Part shown: piece after piece, positions 1 to 12,745 of the stretch
Layout: every line of letters begins with the position of its first letter
Numbering within the stretch: the stretch's first letter is position 1
Origin: Caprimulgus europaeus
Lineage: Eukaryota > Chordata > Aves > Caprimulgiformes > Caprimulgidae
NCBI GenBank assembly: GCA_907165065.1
Contig: OU015525.1
Location: forward strand, 42,514,037 to 42,578,036
Length of the DNA stretch: 64,000 nucleotides
Reading direction: 5' to 3'
Made by a program: the position numbers and the translations under genes
The notes under the pieces: generated by a model
Database searches by the model: none
Told to the model about the DNA's origin: nothing
The model's input: only the letters and a program-made list of their open reading frames with translations

Positions 1-1092
1 CCTGCTCAAAGTCAGGAAGCTTCAGCATAAAGCACACAAAGAGAACTTGTCTCCTTTCTTGCACCTTCCTTCCCTCCTGCACCTGACCTGAGGGGCTGCC
101 TGTGAACTTCACCTTTCAGTTTATTTGGTATCTGCTCCATGCATGTTCTAAAGTGAAAGTCATTTTGTCAGCTCTGCAATTTGGATGAAATTCTGAGTTT
201 CTCTACATTTTCCAATAGATTCATAGTCTGGTAGGCTCCTCTAGGCTAGCAGGAGGCCTTGAGGTTCATCCTTCACAGGCACAAAACGTAGTTGTTTATG
301 AGAGAACAATTTTGCCATAAACAAGTGCTGAGGGTTTGTCAGGGATCTGCACAGGCTGAGGCAGGTCTGGGAGACCTGCCAGGGCTGGACTGTTTCCTGC
401 CTCTGCACTTCTCACCCACTGCTTTTTGTCCTTGCTCTTTTGCTGCCCCAGATTTCCTAGGTGACATCTTAGTCCTTTCTCCAGTGCCTGGAGAGATCAA
501 AGCCAGACTGGTCAGTCAAAAGTTCAAAGGTGTTCGTATTTCTGCTGCTGGTTTAGTACTAGTTTGTCTGGAAAATGACAATTTAGTGTCAAGGAGGTTG
601 ACATTAATTCTTGCAGAGCCTTGGCTCTGATTTTATTGCTTTGCTCAAGATTTGAGTAATAGATACCATACTGGTATAAGGCAAAGTTCCAACTGAGTAA
701 TATTCACACTAAAAATTGACAGGAATGGAGGAATGAAATAAGAATTTTCCCTATGGCTTGATACTGATTTTTTTTTTCTTTCTTCAGCTGATGATTTAGC
801 TCCCTGATGCTTTCTTGATGGTCAGATTAATAATTGTGACAACAGTTCCAAAAGACATTCTGTCGTCTCAGAATGAGACTGATGGTAGGAAGCTGTGTGT
901 CTGTTTTGTTTCTGGTTGATAAAGAATCTGAAATAAATAAAAATGAACTTTTTGTAGGCCAAGCAAATTTTCTCTTTCATGATTACTTTTTTTCTGCTTT
1001 ATGCAGAAAGGCTTATTTGAAAGAAGCAGGTAGAGACAATCTTTAACTAAGGGTCCACGATGAATTAAAAACCTTTGCAGAAATGCAGGCAA
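1..1092. other. AT-rich non-coding sequence, no gene seen
   Basis: I see no splice-bounded open frame, RNA gene or recognisable repeat here. The 112-codon plus-strand frame at 292-630 has no motif I recognise and no supporting context. It is best read as chance. The stretch ends where a minus-strand CR1 tail begins. Confidence 0.6.
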
Positions 1093-1480
1093 TCACAGAA
1101 TGATAAGGGTTGGAAGTGACCTCAGGAGATTATCTAGTCCAACCTCACCTACCAATGCAGGTTCATCTAGAGCAGGTTGCACAGGAAAGCATCCAGGCAG
1201 GTTTTGAACACCTCCCGAGATGGAGACTCCACAACGTCTCTGGGCAGCCTGTTCCAGTGCTCTGTCACCCTCACAGTAAAGAAGTTTTTCCTTAAGTTTG
1301 TGTGGAACTTCCGGTGTTCCAGTTTTTGCCCATTGCCCCTTGTCCTGTCAGTGGGCATCACTAAAAAGAGCCCGGCCCCACCCATATGGCCCCCACATTT
1401 CAGGTATTTATAGACACTGATAAGATCCCCCTCAGTCTTCTCTTCTCCAAGCTGAGTCCCATCTGTTCTGAACTGTGCAG
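1093..1480 (-). mobile_element. CR1 LINE fragment, 3' end of ORF2 plus 3' UTR
   Basis: The plus strand opens with the reverse complement of a CR1 3' terminus (tcacagaatgataagggttg, then the gatta-tctagtccaacctcacc block). It continues backwards into the C-terminal part of ORF2. The minus-strand frame ending at 1167 carries the usual CR1 C-terminal signature: RTRGNG, then [18 protein letters not shown], then VVESPS, then an FKTCLDAFL-type end. The 5' truncation lies near 1480, within the GDLISVYKYL region. This is a dead 5'-truncated retrotransposon copy of about 0.4 kb. The right edge is approximate because the last 30 bases are diverged. Confidence 0.93.
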
Positions 1481-4400
1481 TTTTAAGTTTTAGTAGTTTT
1501 AAGTTGAGTCTCAAGAATAAATTGAAACCTCCACTGAATGACTATTTTGCAGAATTTTTATCTGAGACCACCCAAAAATTTTATTGGTTTTTATTATTAT
1601 ATGTCCTCATTCCTCTGTTTCTTCCTCCTAAGCTTGGAAAGAACAAGATGCATTATATGATTCAATTCTGTTAAGGAAATTTGAGTCCTCCTTTTAGTAG
1701 AAATAATTTAAGATCTGTTATAAAACCCCCCCACCACCAAAACACTCCATCTATTTTTTATCTAATTTTTTAAAATGCAGGTTAATTCATTTCTCACAAG
1801 GTTTGTTTGTTTGTTTGTTTTTTTCCCAGAGCTAATTAACTGAATTGTATGCAAACTACATTGAATTCCACTGAGGAAAGCTAATACTTGACAAATACAA
1901 TGCATTAATCTGGAGACTGGGAGAACTGCAAACGCACCCAGATGAAATGATAATATCAAATAGACTCGGCCACCTCTTGTGGCTCAAATTAGAATATGTG
2001 CAAGGCCCACCAGATAGTAGCTGCTAATTAGCTTTCTTTAGCACTGACTAACTTTGAAGCAAAGAACATCCCTAGACTCTTTACAAAGTTCTTTAAGTTC
2101 TAAAAAGGCCCCTGGAGAGCCTGGAGGAAGAACTTTGTATCTGCAGTAAATATGGGTTGCTGGAAACATTAAGATCCTTAACAGTAGACATAGCATAATT
2201 CACTTTGAATAGTCTTTCTTGCTGCAGTTACTTTGACTTTTCTGTGACTGCAGTTTTCTTACCAATTTAAATGCCATAAACCAGAGAAAACTAGTATTGG
2301 AGCAAGCAGGGGAGCAGCTTTTACCTGCTGTTTGGGGAACTGTTGTGGAAGGGAGAAAATAATTTGTTTCAATGTTTGGGCCAAAAGCTATTTGGAGTAG
2401 ACCCATTTAAAAAGTGGAAAATACAGGAGCACCTTGAAGAAAAAGCACAGATCCTCTGTCCTCTGGCTTGAAACTGGTTCCCTGTACTAGGGTAGGACGC
2501 ACGCGTGTATGTGTATGTTGCAATCCATATAAACAACACACATGCAACTTCACCCACCTAGTTCCAGGGGAAACCCCCCATCTTGCCTTGAATATAAAAT
2601 ATTACTCAACTTTATGATCTTTAAGACTAATATATCACTCAAGTCCACTGGAGTAGCAGAAAAGCATTATCTGCATGCTTAAAAGTCACGTTAGAGAAAC
2701 AAAATGTATTTCTTCGTTCTTTAAAAACTGATTAATGATACTATCACTAAACTCATTTACCAAAATGAAACAAACAACTCTAGATTTAATGAAATATAAG
2801 TATTTACATTACTTCAGTATCTAAACACCTTTAAATGACTTTGGAAACTAAGGAGGAAACATCCCATTCATTAACTTTTCTTGACAAGTGAAAGAAAGCA
2901 TTAGAGGCAAGGCTAAGATTTATTCTTGCATTATATTTGTGTGTAGGAGTAGGATTTGTTCAGCTGAAGCTGAGCTGCTACATGATCAAGTTATTTTCAC
3001 TATGTAAATTTTTGGCAGGAATATTTTATTTCATTCTTCTCTGTAGTGCTTCGTATTGCAGTTTCAGCAACACAGGTCATGTATTTATTATGAAGTGGAT
3101 GTCCTGTTGAGGCGTTCAAAGGGCACCTGTTCCCTCCATGGTTTACAGCCCTAATTTGATGGCCACAGTCTGCTGCCAAGCAGCACTGAGTGTGCTGCTT
3201 GGGTTCTGATCTCACACCTTCACTCAGGGTGAAGCAACTTACAGTAACTTATTTCACATAACTTCCTCTATGTGGGAATGAAGGGCATCAGAAACTGGAT
3301 CTACCAAACTGAAGGATATACTGAGTCCTTGTTCAGTGTTTCAGCCCAGGGTGAGTACACAAAATTAATCCTTCTCTGCTCTGGTGGCTGAAATCCTCAG
3401 TACCTGCGTGTATGCAGGCGGTTTGTTTATACTTTCAGGCAGATGTCTCGGATTGCAGCTATGACTTCTGATGCTTACATAGGAGGCAAGCAAATAAGAT
3501 ACCTTTGGAGTAATGGCAGCATAGTTAATACATCTGAATTCTTGAATAGCCATCTTCTCCACCAAAGGAACATGCTGTTAAGCAATACTGCCTTTCTTTG
3601 AGGTTGGAGGATGCAGGGGAGAAAATAATGCCCATTTATGACAAATCTTGAATAGCCCTAGAGGTTAAAATACTGAATGTAGTGTGAAGTCCTAGGTTAT
3701 TTAAGGTGGGTTTTTTTTCTTTCCTGTGGGTTTTTAGTTTTGTTTTCATATGGTCTGCAAATCTTTCATCCATGGAAGCACCCAGACCTCAGGTGTCAGA
3801 ACACAGCTTCCTTTTTCATACATTTTTACTGTACTGGCCAATTTCAGTAAAATTTTGCAAGGTCTTCAAATGTATTTGGTGCTTTCCAATTTTTTTTTTT
3901 TTTTTAAATGATAGATAGGAGAAATATAAGTGAATCCTTGAAAAAGAAGATATACATGAATCAGGTTTTGTGAGTACCTCTTTGAAAACTCAATTATAAG
4001 TGATGCATATCCTCAGTGGTGAGGTTTTGCATTTCTCTTGAATGGTTTTGTTGCTGAAAACAGTATGTACTTGAGTAACATAACTATGCAGTCTTTTTTT
4101 TAAAACATGAAAATTTTACTGTTAATATGATGTGACATTGATTCTTCACAGTAATATAACTCCACTCCAACAATGCAGTGTCTTGGCTTTAGCCTTTAAA
4201 GATTATTGTTTTTCAGAATTTAAACGGGATAGATACTTCTACCTAGGAGCTGTCAGTGGTTTATGAAGTATTTTTATAAGTTCATGGAGCGGATTAGGTG
4301 CATGCTTACAGACTGAGGTAAGTGAGAGGGCATGGTAGACTTCATAGAACATTTTGCTTCTACATTAGCTGCTAGACGAAAAGGCAATGAAGCCAGAAAT

Positions 4401-7400
4401 ACAAAGCTAATGAACTGAGTTACTGACTTTGAACCAAATTCAGAGTTGTTGAGACTCACTTAAAAGACTGGTAGCACAAATATAATCCTGTCTCCCCAAT
4501 TCCACGGTAAATTGTGATTACAGTTTTCCACTCATCTGGACAATGCCTGTGGGATTGTATATAAAAATTCTAGGTTTGTCTGTAGCGTCACCCTGCACTG
4601 GTTCACTTTGTTACTAATTTTCCATTCCATATTACTTATGACATAATTAAATATTAATGCATTCTTCTACCTCAGCCCTCAACTACACGTTCCCTCATAT
4701 CTGAAGGGCCAGTTCTCTTAGACAAATGTTCCTAGCTGCAGAAAGGAAACAAAAGATATAATCTAGTTTTGATTATGATGTTTCAGTATCTCTTTGCTAC
4801 GTCATTATAATAAAACAAGGCTATTTCTCCTACTAGTGTACAGAACTAATGTGACTTCTTGATGCTAGCAGTCATAATCACCAAATACATTATTTAACCT
4901 TCTTACTGTTGACTTTTCCTGAAAGTCTTTTTCTTTTCAGAATTCTCTACCTCCTTAACCTTCCCAGCAGACATAGTGAGACAGTGGCAAGATAATAGCC
5001 ATCCCTTTTAGAAGATCCTTTCTCACAACAGCATCTTCTCCCATAATCTCTCCAAATTATTTAAATGAGTCTGTTACAAATATTTAGAATTGCAAGTGTC
5101 TCCTGCTGACTCCTCTAACTTTTCTTCTAATGTCCTCAGTCAAAGAATCTGGGTGATAATAGGAATGGCATAATGGCAATGAATCAGTTTAAAGTTGAAA
5201 GCTACAACCCAACAATTGTATCTGTTTTCAGAAAACAATAGCATAATTGTAAAAGGAACATAAGTGACTTACAAATGTATTGAATTTCCAGCTGCTAAAA
5301 GGAGTTGTTTTCTCTGTAATGTATTCTTATAGGAAGCGGAGATGAACAAATCTGCAACAGGTTTAAATAATTTCTTTACCTCTAAGTGTTGTTGACACAA
5401 ATGTTAAAGGAATACTAACTCATCTTAAAACCATTTGGATAATACAGTGTCCCTGCTGCAGGGTGTTAACAGTTTCTGTTGAAGTCTTCCATCCTAGAAC
5501 AAGGTTGTACTAAATGGTGAGTGGGATGAAGAGAATATGGGGATAATGTACTGGGAATCTAAATAAGATTACAGCTAGGAGTGCAAATATCCCTCTAACA
5601 CTTTGCTATTATCAAACATACTAGTAAAGCTTTCCAGATTCTTTGATAGTTTGCTCTTTTCTCAATAGACTTTGAGACATGGCTCCTGTCCCGGGGTCCC
5701 CCACTGTTTGCTCTGACTCAACATAAAAAAATCCCCTTTCTTCTCTAACCTCTCCAGCAAGGGGCTGTCCCATAGCTCCCATACCAGTGATTGAAGATCC
5801 TCTATTCTTCTTCCTGAGTAACCACAAGATGACAGGATTACACCTGAAAGCTGCATTTGTTATGGTGAGATATTACATAGTGAGATCTGAACATCTGTTC
5901 TAGTCTCATATAGGTGAAAAATTAGTTTGAAGTGGATCCAGATAATCTAAAAATTATAAACTTTACTTACTGCCTTGGATTCTGTTGAAGAGACTGTGGT
6001 AGAATAAAATCTTTTGGAAATGCTCTTTCTATCTACACAGAAGAAATAGGAAAGAATAAGAGTTATTTGTTCAGCCTCATAGCTTGAATACAGGTTCAGC
6101 TACCTTAAAAATAAGTTAATCCACTCAAACTGGCCGAAAAATTGCATGTAAGAATTGCAGAAATATATAAGAAGGCCTATTTGGAATTACTTGTGATTTC
6201 AGAAGCATGTCTTCAAAGATATGGCCTGCCACTAAACTTTTATTGACACTTTTTTCCTTCATTACATGATCAGATGTCCCATAGGACTATGTTTAAGAAT
6301 GAGGTAGGCCTGCAGCTGCAAGCACTACAGAGAAACCAGGAAAAACTGAGGATTTGACTGAGCTAATGCTTAACACTTATCAGAGAGGCACAGACTTTAA
6401 AGTGATTATGGAGAAATGAAAGCAGCCTGAGAACATAAACTAGGTTAGTGTGTAACAACTGGAGAAAGGATTGTCTCTCACATCCTTTCTGATATTGCAG
6501 ACACATCCCACCTATTCTGGGATGTCATTTGATGTCCAGACTGTGTTTATGTCAGAAACGGCCAAATCACAAAGTTGAAATCTATTGCAAAAAATTGTTC
6601 CACATGATATTCTTCTAAAAGAGAAGAATCAAATCTGTAGAATCAAATTAATTTTGCCTTAATGAGTTTTCTTTGCTTATTTTAAAGTGGTGGGAATAGA
6701 CAATTTGTTTGAGGGAAAGATGCTGCATTTACTTTGACATGATTGTCATAATTTCTGTTCCCTGCTCCTTCCGAAAAGTTGTACAGGAGTAAATACCCAG
6801 TGTCACTTCTAAAGATAAAGTTCAGCTTGAAACTCCTGAAGAGCTTTTCTTTTGTAAAACTGTGGCTAGTTTTTGTTTTCTCTTTCTGTCACATTGCCAG
6901 TCATGAAGTTTATATGCTCTGAAGACAAATAACAGTCAATGGCTCATTAGTGTTTGTTTAATCAAGCTCCAGTTCACAAGACGGCAATAGGTATTGCCTA
7001 TTCAAACCGGACACATTGCCAGTTAGGAATGGGTGAATTATGTAGATAATAAATGTAGTAATCACTGAACCTAAAGGCATATTTTTGCTTTTATAGGTAG
7101 ATAATTAAAAAAGAAATTAAGCTCAAGGGGAGAATCTTTTCACAGTGTAGTTGAAATAGATGATATCTGGGAAGCTTTTTATTAAAATGGCTCAGTGAAA
7201 TCTAGTTTTGTGATTTCACAGTGTAGCTCTGAGCAATAGTTCAGATTGGTTCCTGCCTCAAAGGTTCTGTACCACTCCTAATGCTATTGAATATTAGAAG
7301 AAATATCTGACACAAACTTAATGTTTCCCAAAGGCAACAATTTTCTATAAAATACCATTGCTCAAAAACCATATAGTATCTTAGTTTTCTCATACAACTC

Positions 7401-8146
7401 ACAATAAGTTAACATGTCCCAGGGAACGTAATTTTGCAATACTGTAGGCAACAATAAAATCCCAAGATGTAATATTCTGTATAATAAATGATCTTAGGAA
7501 ACAGCTGCCTGCTAAAAGCTTTTACTTCCTTTCTCCTAAAAAATCTCTGCTTTTAAACAACAATGACAAAAACACACACTGCCAACAAATAAACAATCAA
7601 AACCCCAAGAAAAATCCAGCTTTGACTTGCTTATGGCTCTTGTTTTCATTTTCAGCTTGATCCTTCTAAGTGATGGCCTGAACTGTAACTGGCATTTTTT
7701 TCTCAAAACCAGATTTTTTTCAAATTTTTCTGGAAGAAGATAGAAGGATTTGGGCTGGTTAACTTTTCAGTGAATTTTTAATCATCTTCAGAGGGACTAT
7801 TAACACACTGAAAAGGAATTCTCTTGAGTTTTGGAAATACTTTTTTCACATATTTTAGCTTCTCACTCTACATATCCTTCCTTTCCCTAGTGTAACTAAG
7901 TGAACAAAGGTACCTAACCATTTAGTCTGCATGTTACAGAAACCCATTTGAAACCCTTTTTTGACAGGACTGATGAGCAGTAACAGTTGCTACTGAAGTC
8001 AATGAGAACTGTACTGTAAACCACCAAGTAACTGCATGAGGAGCAGTATTATGGTAGGATTGGTTCTTGATTAATTGGCCACATAAATTATGAGAGGTTC
8101 TGTGGCTTTTAATAGGTACCACTGTACTTCTTAATCTCTCCTAATT
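1481..8146. other. AT-rich non-coding sequence, no gene seen
   Basis: This stretch of about 6.7 kb has no convincing gene. Frames here are short and without recognised domains. A minus-strand frame of 68 codons at 5621-5827 lies in a locally GC-richer patch (5670-5820), but I cannot assign it. The only repeats seen are a GTTT microsatellite at 1801 and short T runs near 3890 and 4096. Confidence 0.55.
1801..1824. repeat. (GTTT)n microsatellite
   Basis: Five GTTT units run directly into a short T tract. It lies in non-coding sequence and has no evident role. Confidence 0.95.
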
Positions 8147-9010
8147 TCATAGAATCATAAAATCATAGAATGGTTTGGGTTGGAAGGGACCTTAAAGATC
8201 ATCTAGCTCCAACCTCCCTGCCATCAGCAGGGACACCTTCCCCTAGACCAGGTTGCTGAAAGCATCATCCAGCCTGGGCTTAAACACTTCCAGGGAGGGG
8301 GCAGCCACAACTTCCTTGGGCAACCTGTTCCAGTGTCTGACCACCCTCACAGTCAAGAATTTGTTCCTAATATCTAGTCTAAACCCACCCTCTTTCAGCT
8401 TAAAGCCATTCCCCCTTGTTCTATCATTAACTGCCCTTATGAAAAGTCTTTCCCCAGCCTCTTTGTAGCCCCTTCAGGTACTGGAAGGCCGCTATAAGAT
8501 CTCACTGGAGCCTTCTCTTTTCCAGGCTGAACAGCCCCAACTCTTTCAGCCTGTCCTCATAGGAGAGATGCTCCAGCCCTTGGATCATCCTCGTGGCCCT
8601 CCTCTGGACTCGTTCTAACTGGTCCATGTCTTTCTTGTGTTGGGGGCTCCAGAACTGGACACAGCACTCCAGGTGTGGCCTTACAAGAGCGGAGTACAGG
8701 GGGAGAATCACCTCCCTCGACCTGCTGGCCACTCTTCTCTTGATGCAGCCCAGGATACAGTTGGCCCTCTGGGCTGCAAGCGCACATTGCTGGCTCATGT
8801 TCAGCTTCTCACCCACCACCACTCCCAAGTCCTTTTCTTTGGAACTGGCTTTAAACCACTCATTGCTCAGCCTGTATTTGTGCTTAGGATTGCCTCAACC
8901 CAGGTGCAGGACCTTGCATTTGGCCTTGTTGAACTACGTGAAGTTAGCACAGGCCCGCCTGTCAAGCCTGTCAAGGTCCCTCTGAATGGCATCCTGTCCC
9001 TCCAGCATGT
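8147..9010 (-). mobile_element. CR1 LINE, 5'-truncated, about 0.86 kb
   Basis: The plus strand begins with degenerate eight-base CR1 terminal repeats (catagaatcataaaatcata) followed by the gaatggtttgggttggaagg tail block. The element therefore lies on the minus strand. Reading minus, the frame at 8828-8502 has the region just after the reverse transcriptase: LGVVV-type start, [59 protein letters not shown]. The 5' truncation is near 9010, just upstream of the IQRDLDRL-type region. The frame is interrupted, so the copy is inactive. It belongs to the same subfamily as the fragment at 49923. Confidence 0.96.
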
Positions 9011-10690
9011 TTCAGTTAACCATTTTTTAATTCATATAATCTCATTGTATGTATTCATTTGAATACACATCGTATATTGGACTTGATATCTTTCCTTCTC
9101 TGTGAGAGGAACCTGAGGTAAGATCTATCGTTTTTCACAGGGTGATCATACTCCTGATTTGTGGTTAGAGATTACCTGCCATACCCAGGTCATTCTCTTT
9201 CTCAGTTACCTCAAACTGGTGGGCATTTATAGCAGCAACAAAAATATAACTAAGCATCAAGTGCCCTTCATATCTCTACAGAGTATTTCTGTTTTCTTAT
9301 GTGTTGACAGTGCTCCTAGTACAGGATTATCAGCAAATATCACTGGCAAAAAATAACCTGGTACACATTTTGTACAAAAAAATTTAGATTAAAATAGTAA
9401 GATCCATCCCAACTTCCACCCCTCAGGAGCTCTGGTAAAGAACTCTCTTCAGGCAAATGTTTCTTCTTTCACTATTGTCTTTCATCCCACCAAATAATTC
9501 ACTTTTCATCACCAGCCACTGTAAATACATACTTTTTCTGGTTGCCTATATATTTTACATTCATTCCAATTATTATAATCTTCCTTTTTATTTGTGAAAT
9601 CTGTCCTTTATGCAAAAGATGAGTTTTCCATCAGAAAACAAATAAATAAACATTTTCCATTTAAAGGAGGACATGGTTTTCCAGGTGGCTCCTGTTCTTA
9701 CTACTAAGTCACTACATCTTGTTGGAACTCTGAAAACCCACACAATCATTTGAAAAAGCTTAAATGAGTCTTGCATCCATTTTGGCATAAAAGGGAAATT
9801 TTAGTTTAATTTTTTAACATATATTTATTATTTATTTTGATTAGTAACTTATGCTAAAGTGTTTGAGCCAGTAAAGATTCTGTCTCTATTCCTTGAAAAC
9901 TTAAGATCTTGAAGTACTGGAAAACTTGAATGGTGACTAGAGAAGTGGTTAAGAGGCCTGCTTGATGGGAGACAAAATGTTCAGAAATTATGATGGAAAG
10001 ATTAATCTATTCATAGATGAACTGCCTTGTCATTATCTGAATCATTCTGAAAGGAAAAAAAATGTATTTTGCACTTCTAAACACTGAATCAAGGTTCAAA
10101 GTTTGAATTTAAAGGATGTGTAATATAGATTAAACATGAAGAAAATAATATTCAGACCAAACTGTATGGGAGATATGGATAGCTACAGGAGAGAGGAGGG
10201 AGATATTATAGTTTATCATTCTTAGATGCAAGAATGTGTTCAGATATTTTATCCTAGTTGTATTTTTATGCTTGCTACTTTAAAGGCATTATCTATATTA
10301 CAGCAGTCGAGCACAGCTTTCTTTTAGTGAGCAAAGTTAAGAATGCTTGAAAAAAGCTGTGATATCCTTTAATAGTTGTTGAATAAAGTGCCAAAAGAAA
10401 GATTTAACATTTTTCCATGTATCTGCTTTGAAATGCAAATTATTTTCTATAGACATTAATTTCCAGAGGAATTAAAAAGTTTGATTAAAGACTACACAGT
10501 CAGGTTGGCTACTGAAAAGTAGTAAGTGATATGAAAATAAGCACAGAATAGGTTAAAAATTTACATGATTGAAGTTTGAAATTGAAAGTCTGTGCCAGGT
10601 TCTCTCTGACTGCATGATAACAAAACTTTTCAGAGCTCTTTCGTAACCCTAGATATGTTCCCAATACCATAGTTCAGCCATAGTTAACTT
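9011..10690. other. AT-rich non-coding sequence, no gene seen
   Basis: This is 1.7 kb of AT-rich spacer between two minus-strand CR1 copies. I see no splice-bounded frame, RNA gene or repeat that I can name. Confidence 0.55.
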
Positions 10691-10799
10691 CATAGAATCG
10701 TAGAATCGCCTGGTTGGAAAAGACCTTTGAGATCATTGAGTCCAACCATACCTGTCCACTACTAAATCATATCTCCAATCACCCCATCTACCCATCTTT

Positions 10800-11799
10800 A
10801 CTGAGGGTATATTCAATCCCTTCATCCAGTTCATTGATAAAGATGTTAAACAGGACTGGCTCCAACACCGAGCCCTGGGGAACACCCCTTGTGACTGATC
10901 TCCAGTTGGATTTAACTCCATTTACCACCACTCCTTGGGCCCGGCCATCCAGACAGATTTTAACCCAGCAGACACTATGCCTGTCCAGGCCATTGGCAGA
11001 CAGTTCCTCAAGCAGAATGCTGTGGGAAACAGCGCCAAAGGCTTTACTGAAGTCCAGGTACACCACATCCACAGACTTTCCCTCATCCACCAATCAGGTC
11101 ACCTTGTCACAGAAGGAGATCAGGTTAGTCAGGCAGGACCTGCCTTTCATAAACCCATGTTGGTGGGGCCTGATCACCAGGTTGGCCTGTGTGTGCTGTG
11201 TGATAGCACTCAAGATGATCTGCTCCATGACCTTCCCCAGCACTGAGGTCAGACTGTCAGGCCTATAGTTCCTCAGATCCTCTCTCCTTGTAAATGGGAG
11301 TCACATTTGCCACCCTCCAGTCAGGTGGAACCTCCCCAGTTGGTAGATGATGGAAAAGGGTTTGGTGAGCACCTCTGCCAGTTCCCCCAATATCCTTGGG
11401 GGGATCCCATCCGGCCCCATAGATTTGTGGATGTCTAGTTGGTTGAGCAGGTCTCTAACCATTACCTCCTGGATCATGAGAGCTTTGTTCTGCTCCCCAT
11501 CCCTGGCTTCTGGCTCATGGGGCTGGATACCCAGAGGGCAGCTGGCCTTATTATTAAAAACTGAGGCAAAGAAGGCATTAAGTAACTCAGCCTTATCCTC
11601 ATCCCTTGCTACTATTTTTCTCTCTGCATCCAGTAAAAGATGGAGATTCTCCTTGGCTTTCCTTTCGTTGTTAACATATTTATAGAAATATTTTTTGTTA
11701 TACTTCACAGAGTCTGCCAAGTTCTAGTTGGGCTTTAGTCTCACTTTATCCTCATAGTCTTCCTGAGATGCCTGCCCCTTCTTCCAAAGCTCATAGACT
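10800..11799 (-). pseudogene. CR1 ORF2 remnant (linker plus N-terminal and central reverse transcriptase)
   Basis: The minus-strand frames hold, in order: the pre-RT linker (YELWKKGQASQEDYED, then NNERKAKENLHLL), the HKSMGPDGIPPRIL finger motif, a frameshifted middle, and the palm region around [20 protein letters not shown] (motif A), GVPQGSV (motif B) and [13 protein letters not shown]. The catalytic FADD box is absent because the sequence jumps to the 3' tail just before it. No endonuclease precedes it. In the live family this protein nicks DNA and copies element RNA. This remnant cannot do either. Confidence 0.9.
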
Positions 11800-12745
11800 T
11801 TCCTCTTTTACTGAGATCCTTGCTCTTTCTAATCCTTGTCTCATCGTTCCCTGTGATAGGAATGACAGAGGAGAACACTACCTGTGCACCCGATCCCTTT
11901 AGCATTCATTCCAGAGCCCTGAAATCCATATTAATAGCTCTCGGGCTTCTTGTTATGGTATCACTGTTGCCTACTTGGAAATTCAATAATGGATAGTAAT
12001 CCGTGAGCCTTACAAAAGCTGGAAGTTTTCTTTTCAAATCTTTAACCCGGGCCCCAGGTAGGCAGCAGACTTCCCCGTGACAAGGGTCTGGTCCGCATAT
12101 CAGGCCTTCTGTCCCCTTAAGAAGGGACTGGCCTATGGCAATGACCAGTCTTTTCTTTACAGAAGCTGTTGTGATGCGGAGCTAAGGGTTTCTTAACCTT
12201 GGGAAGGTTTCCAGGCTGTGGGAACCATCATCCATGTTAAGGTTGGGTTCCACTTGCAGAGCTTCGTATCTGTTCTGCAAGGGAACCTGGGAGGCTGGGG
12301 CTGTCACAGGGGGGACATACTTTCTGTGCTGGGCAGGAACCTGTTGCCATTCCCCCTTGTCTCTTAAATTTCTCTGTTCAGCTGTATGGAGAGAGGATGG
12401 GGAATCCTCTGATGCATGAGGAATAGCTGCCTGCTGGGTTTGAGACCAGGAGCACAGGGTGTTGTTCCAATAGTCTGTCTCCCTCTCACACTCCCTGATA
12501 GTCCTCAACTTACTCAACTCTTCCCGGGGTTCTCTCAATAAGCAGAGGAGTTCCCTCACGCTGGCACATCTCCCACAGGTGAATTCCCCACTGTTGTCTG
12601 ATACCAGCGCAAATGGGGAGCAGACCTTGCAGACCAACACCCGGGTGGCAGCACGCACCCACTGGGGCTCCATCTGGGAGGCTGCATCAGTCACAGCTGG
12701 TGCAGAGCATGGAGAGGCCTTAGTTTCTTTGCGGGTAGGCACCAT
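11800..12745 (-). pseudogene. CR1 ORF1 remnant with zinc-knuckle-like motif and SGNH-esterase relic
   Basis: I take the start at 12745 (MVPTRKETKAS), the usual CR1 ORF1 beginning, rather than the longer frame upstream, which runs into the leader. Residues near 40-65 of this protein carry a CKVC...CGRC motif (spacing C-X2-C-X14-C-X2-C), followed by a coiled-coil-like stretch and NRYEALQVEP. An in-frame TAG at 12184-12182 and a TGA at 11908-11906 interrupt it. Between them the frame reads as the C-terminal esterase of CR1 ORF1. The GDSL-type motif is changed to GQSL, and the GTND-type motif is degraded to GNSD. ORF1 proteins of this family bind RNA, and the role of the esterase is not settled. 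This copy is inactive. Confidence 0.85.

Noticed and set aside
5621-5856. Minus-strand frames in a GC-richer patch
   Set aside because: Two overlapping frames are open and neither has a recognisable motif. I see no start, splice or promoter context.
8593-9062. 130- and 141-codon plus-strand frames
   Set aside because: They are antisense to the minus-strand CR1 copy at 8147-9010.
10714-11268. 184-codon plus-strand frame
   Set aside because: It is antisense to the CR1 reverse-transcriptase remnant.
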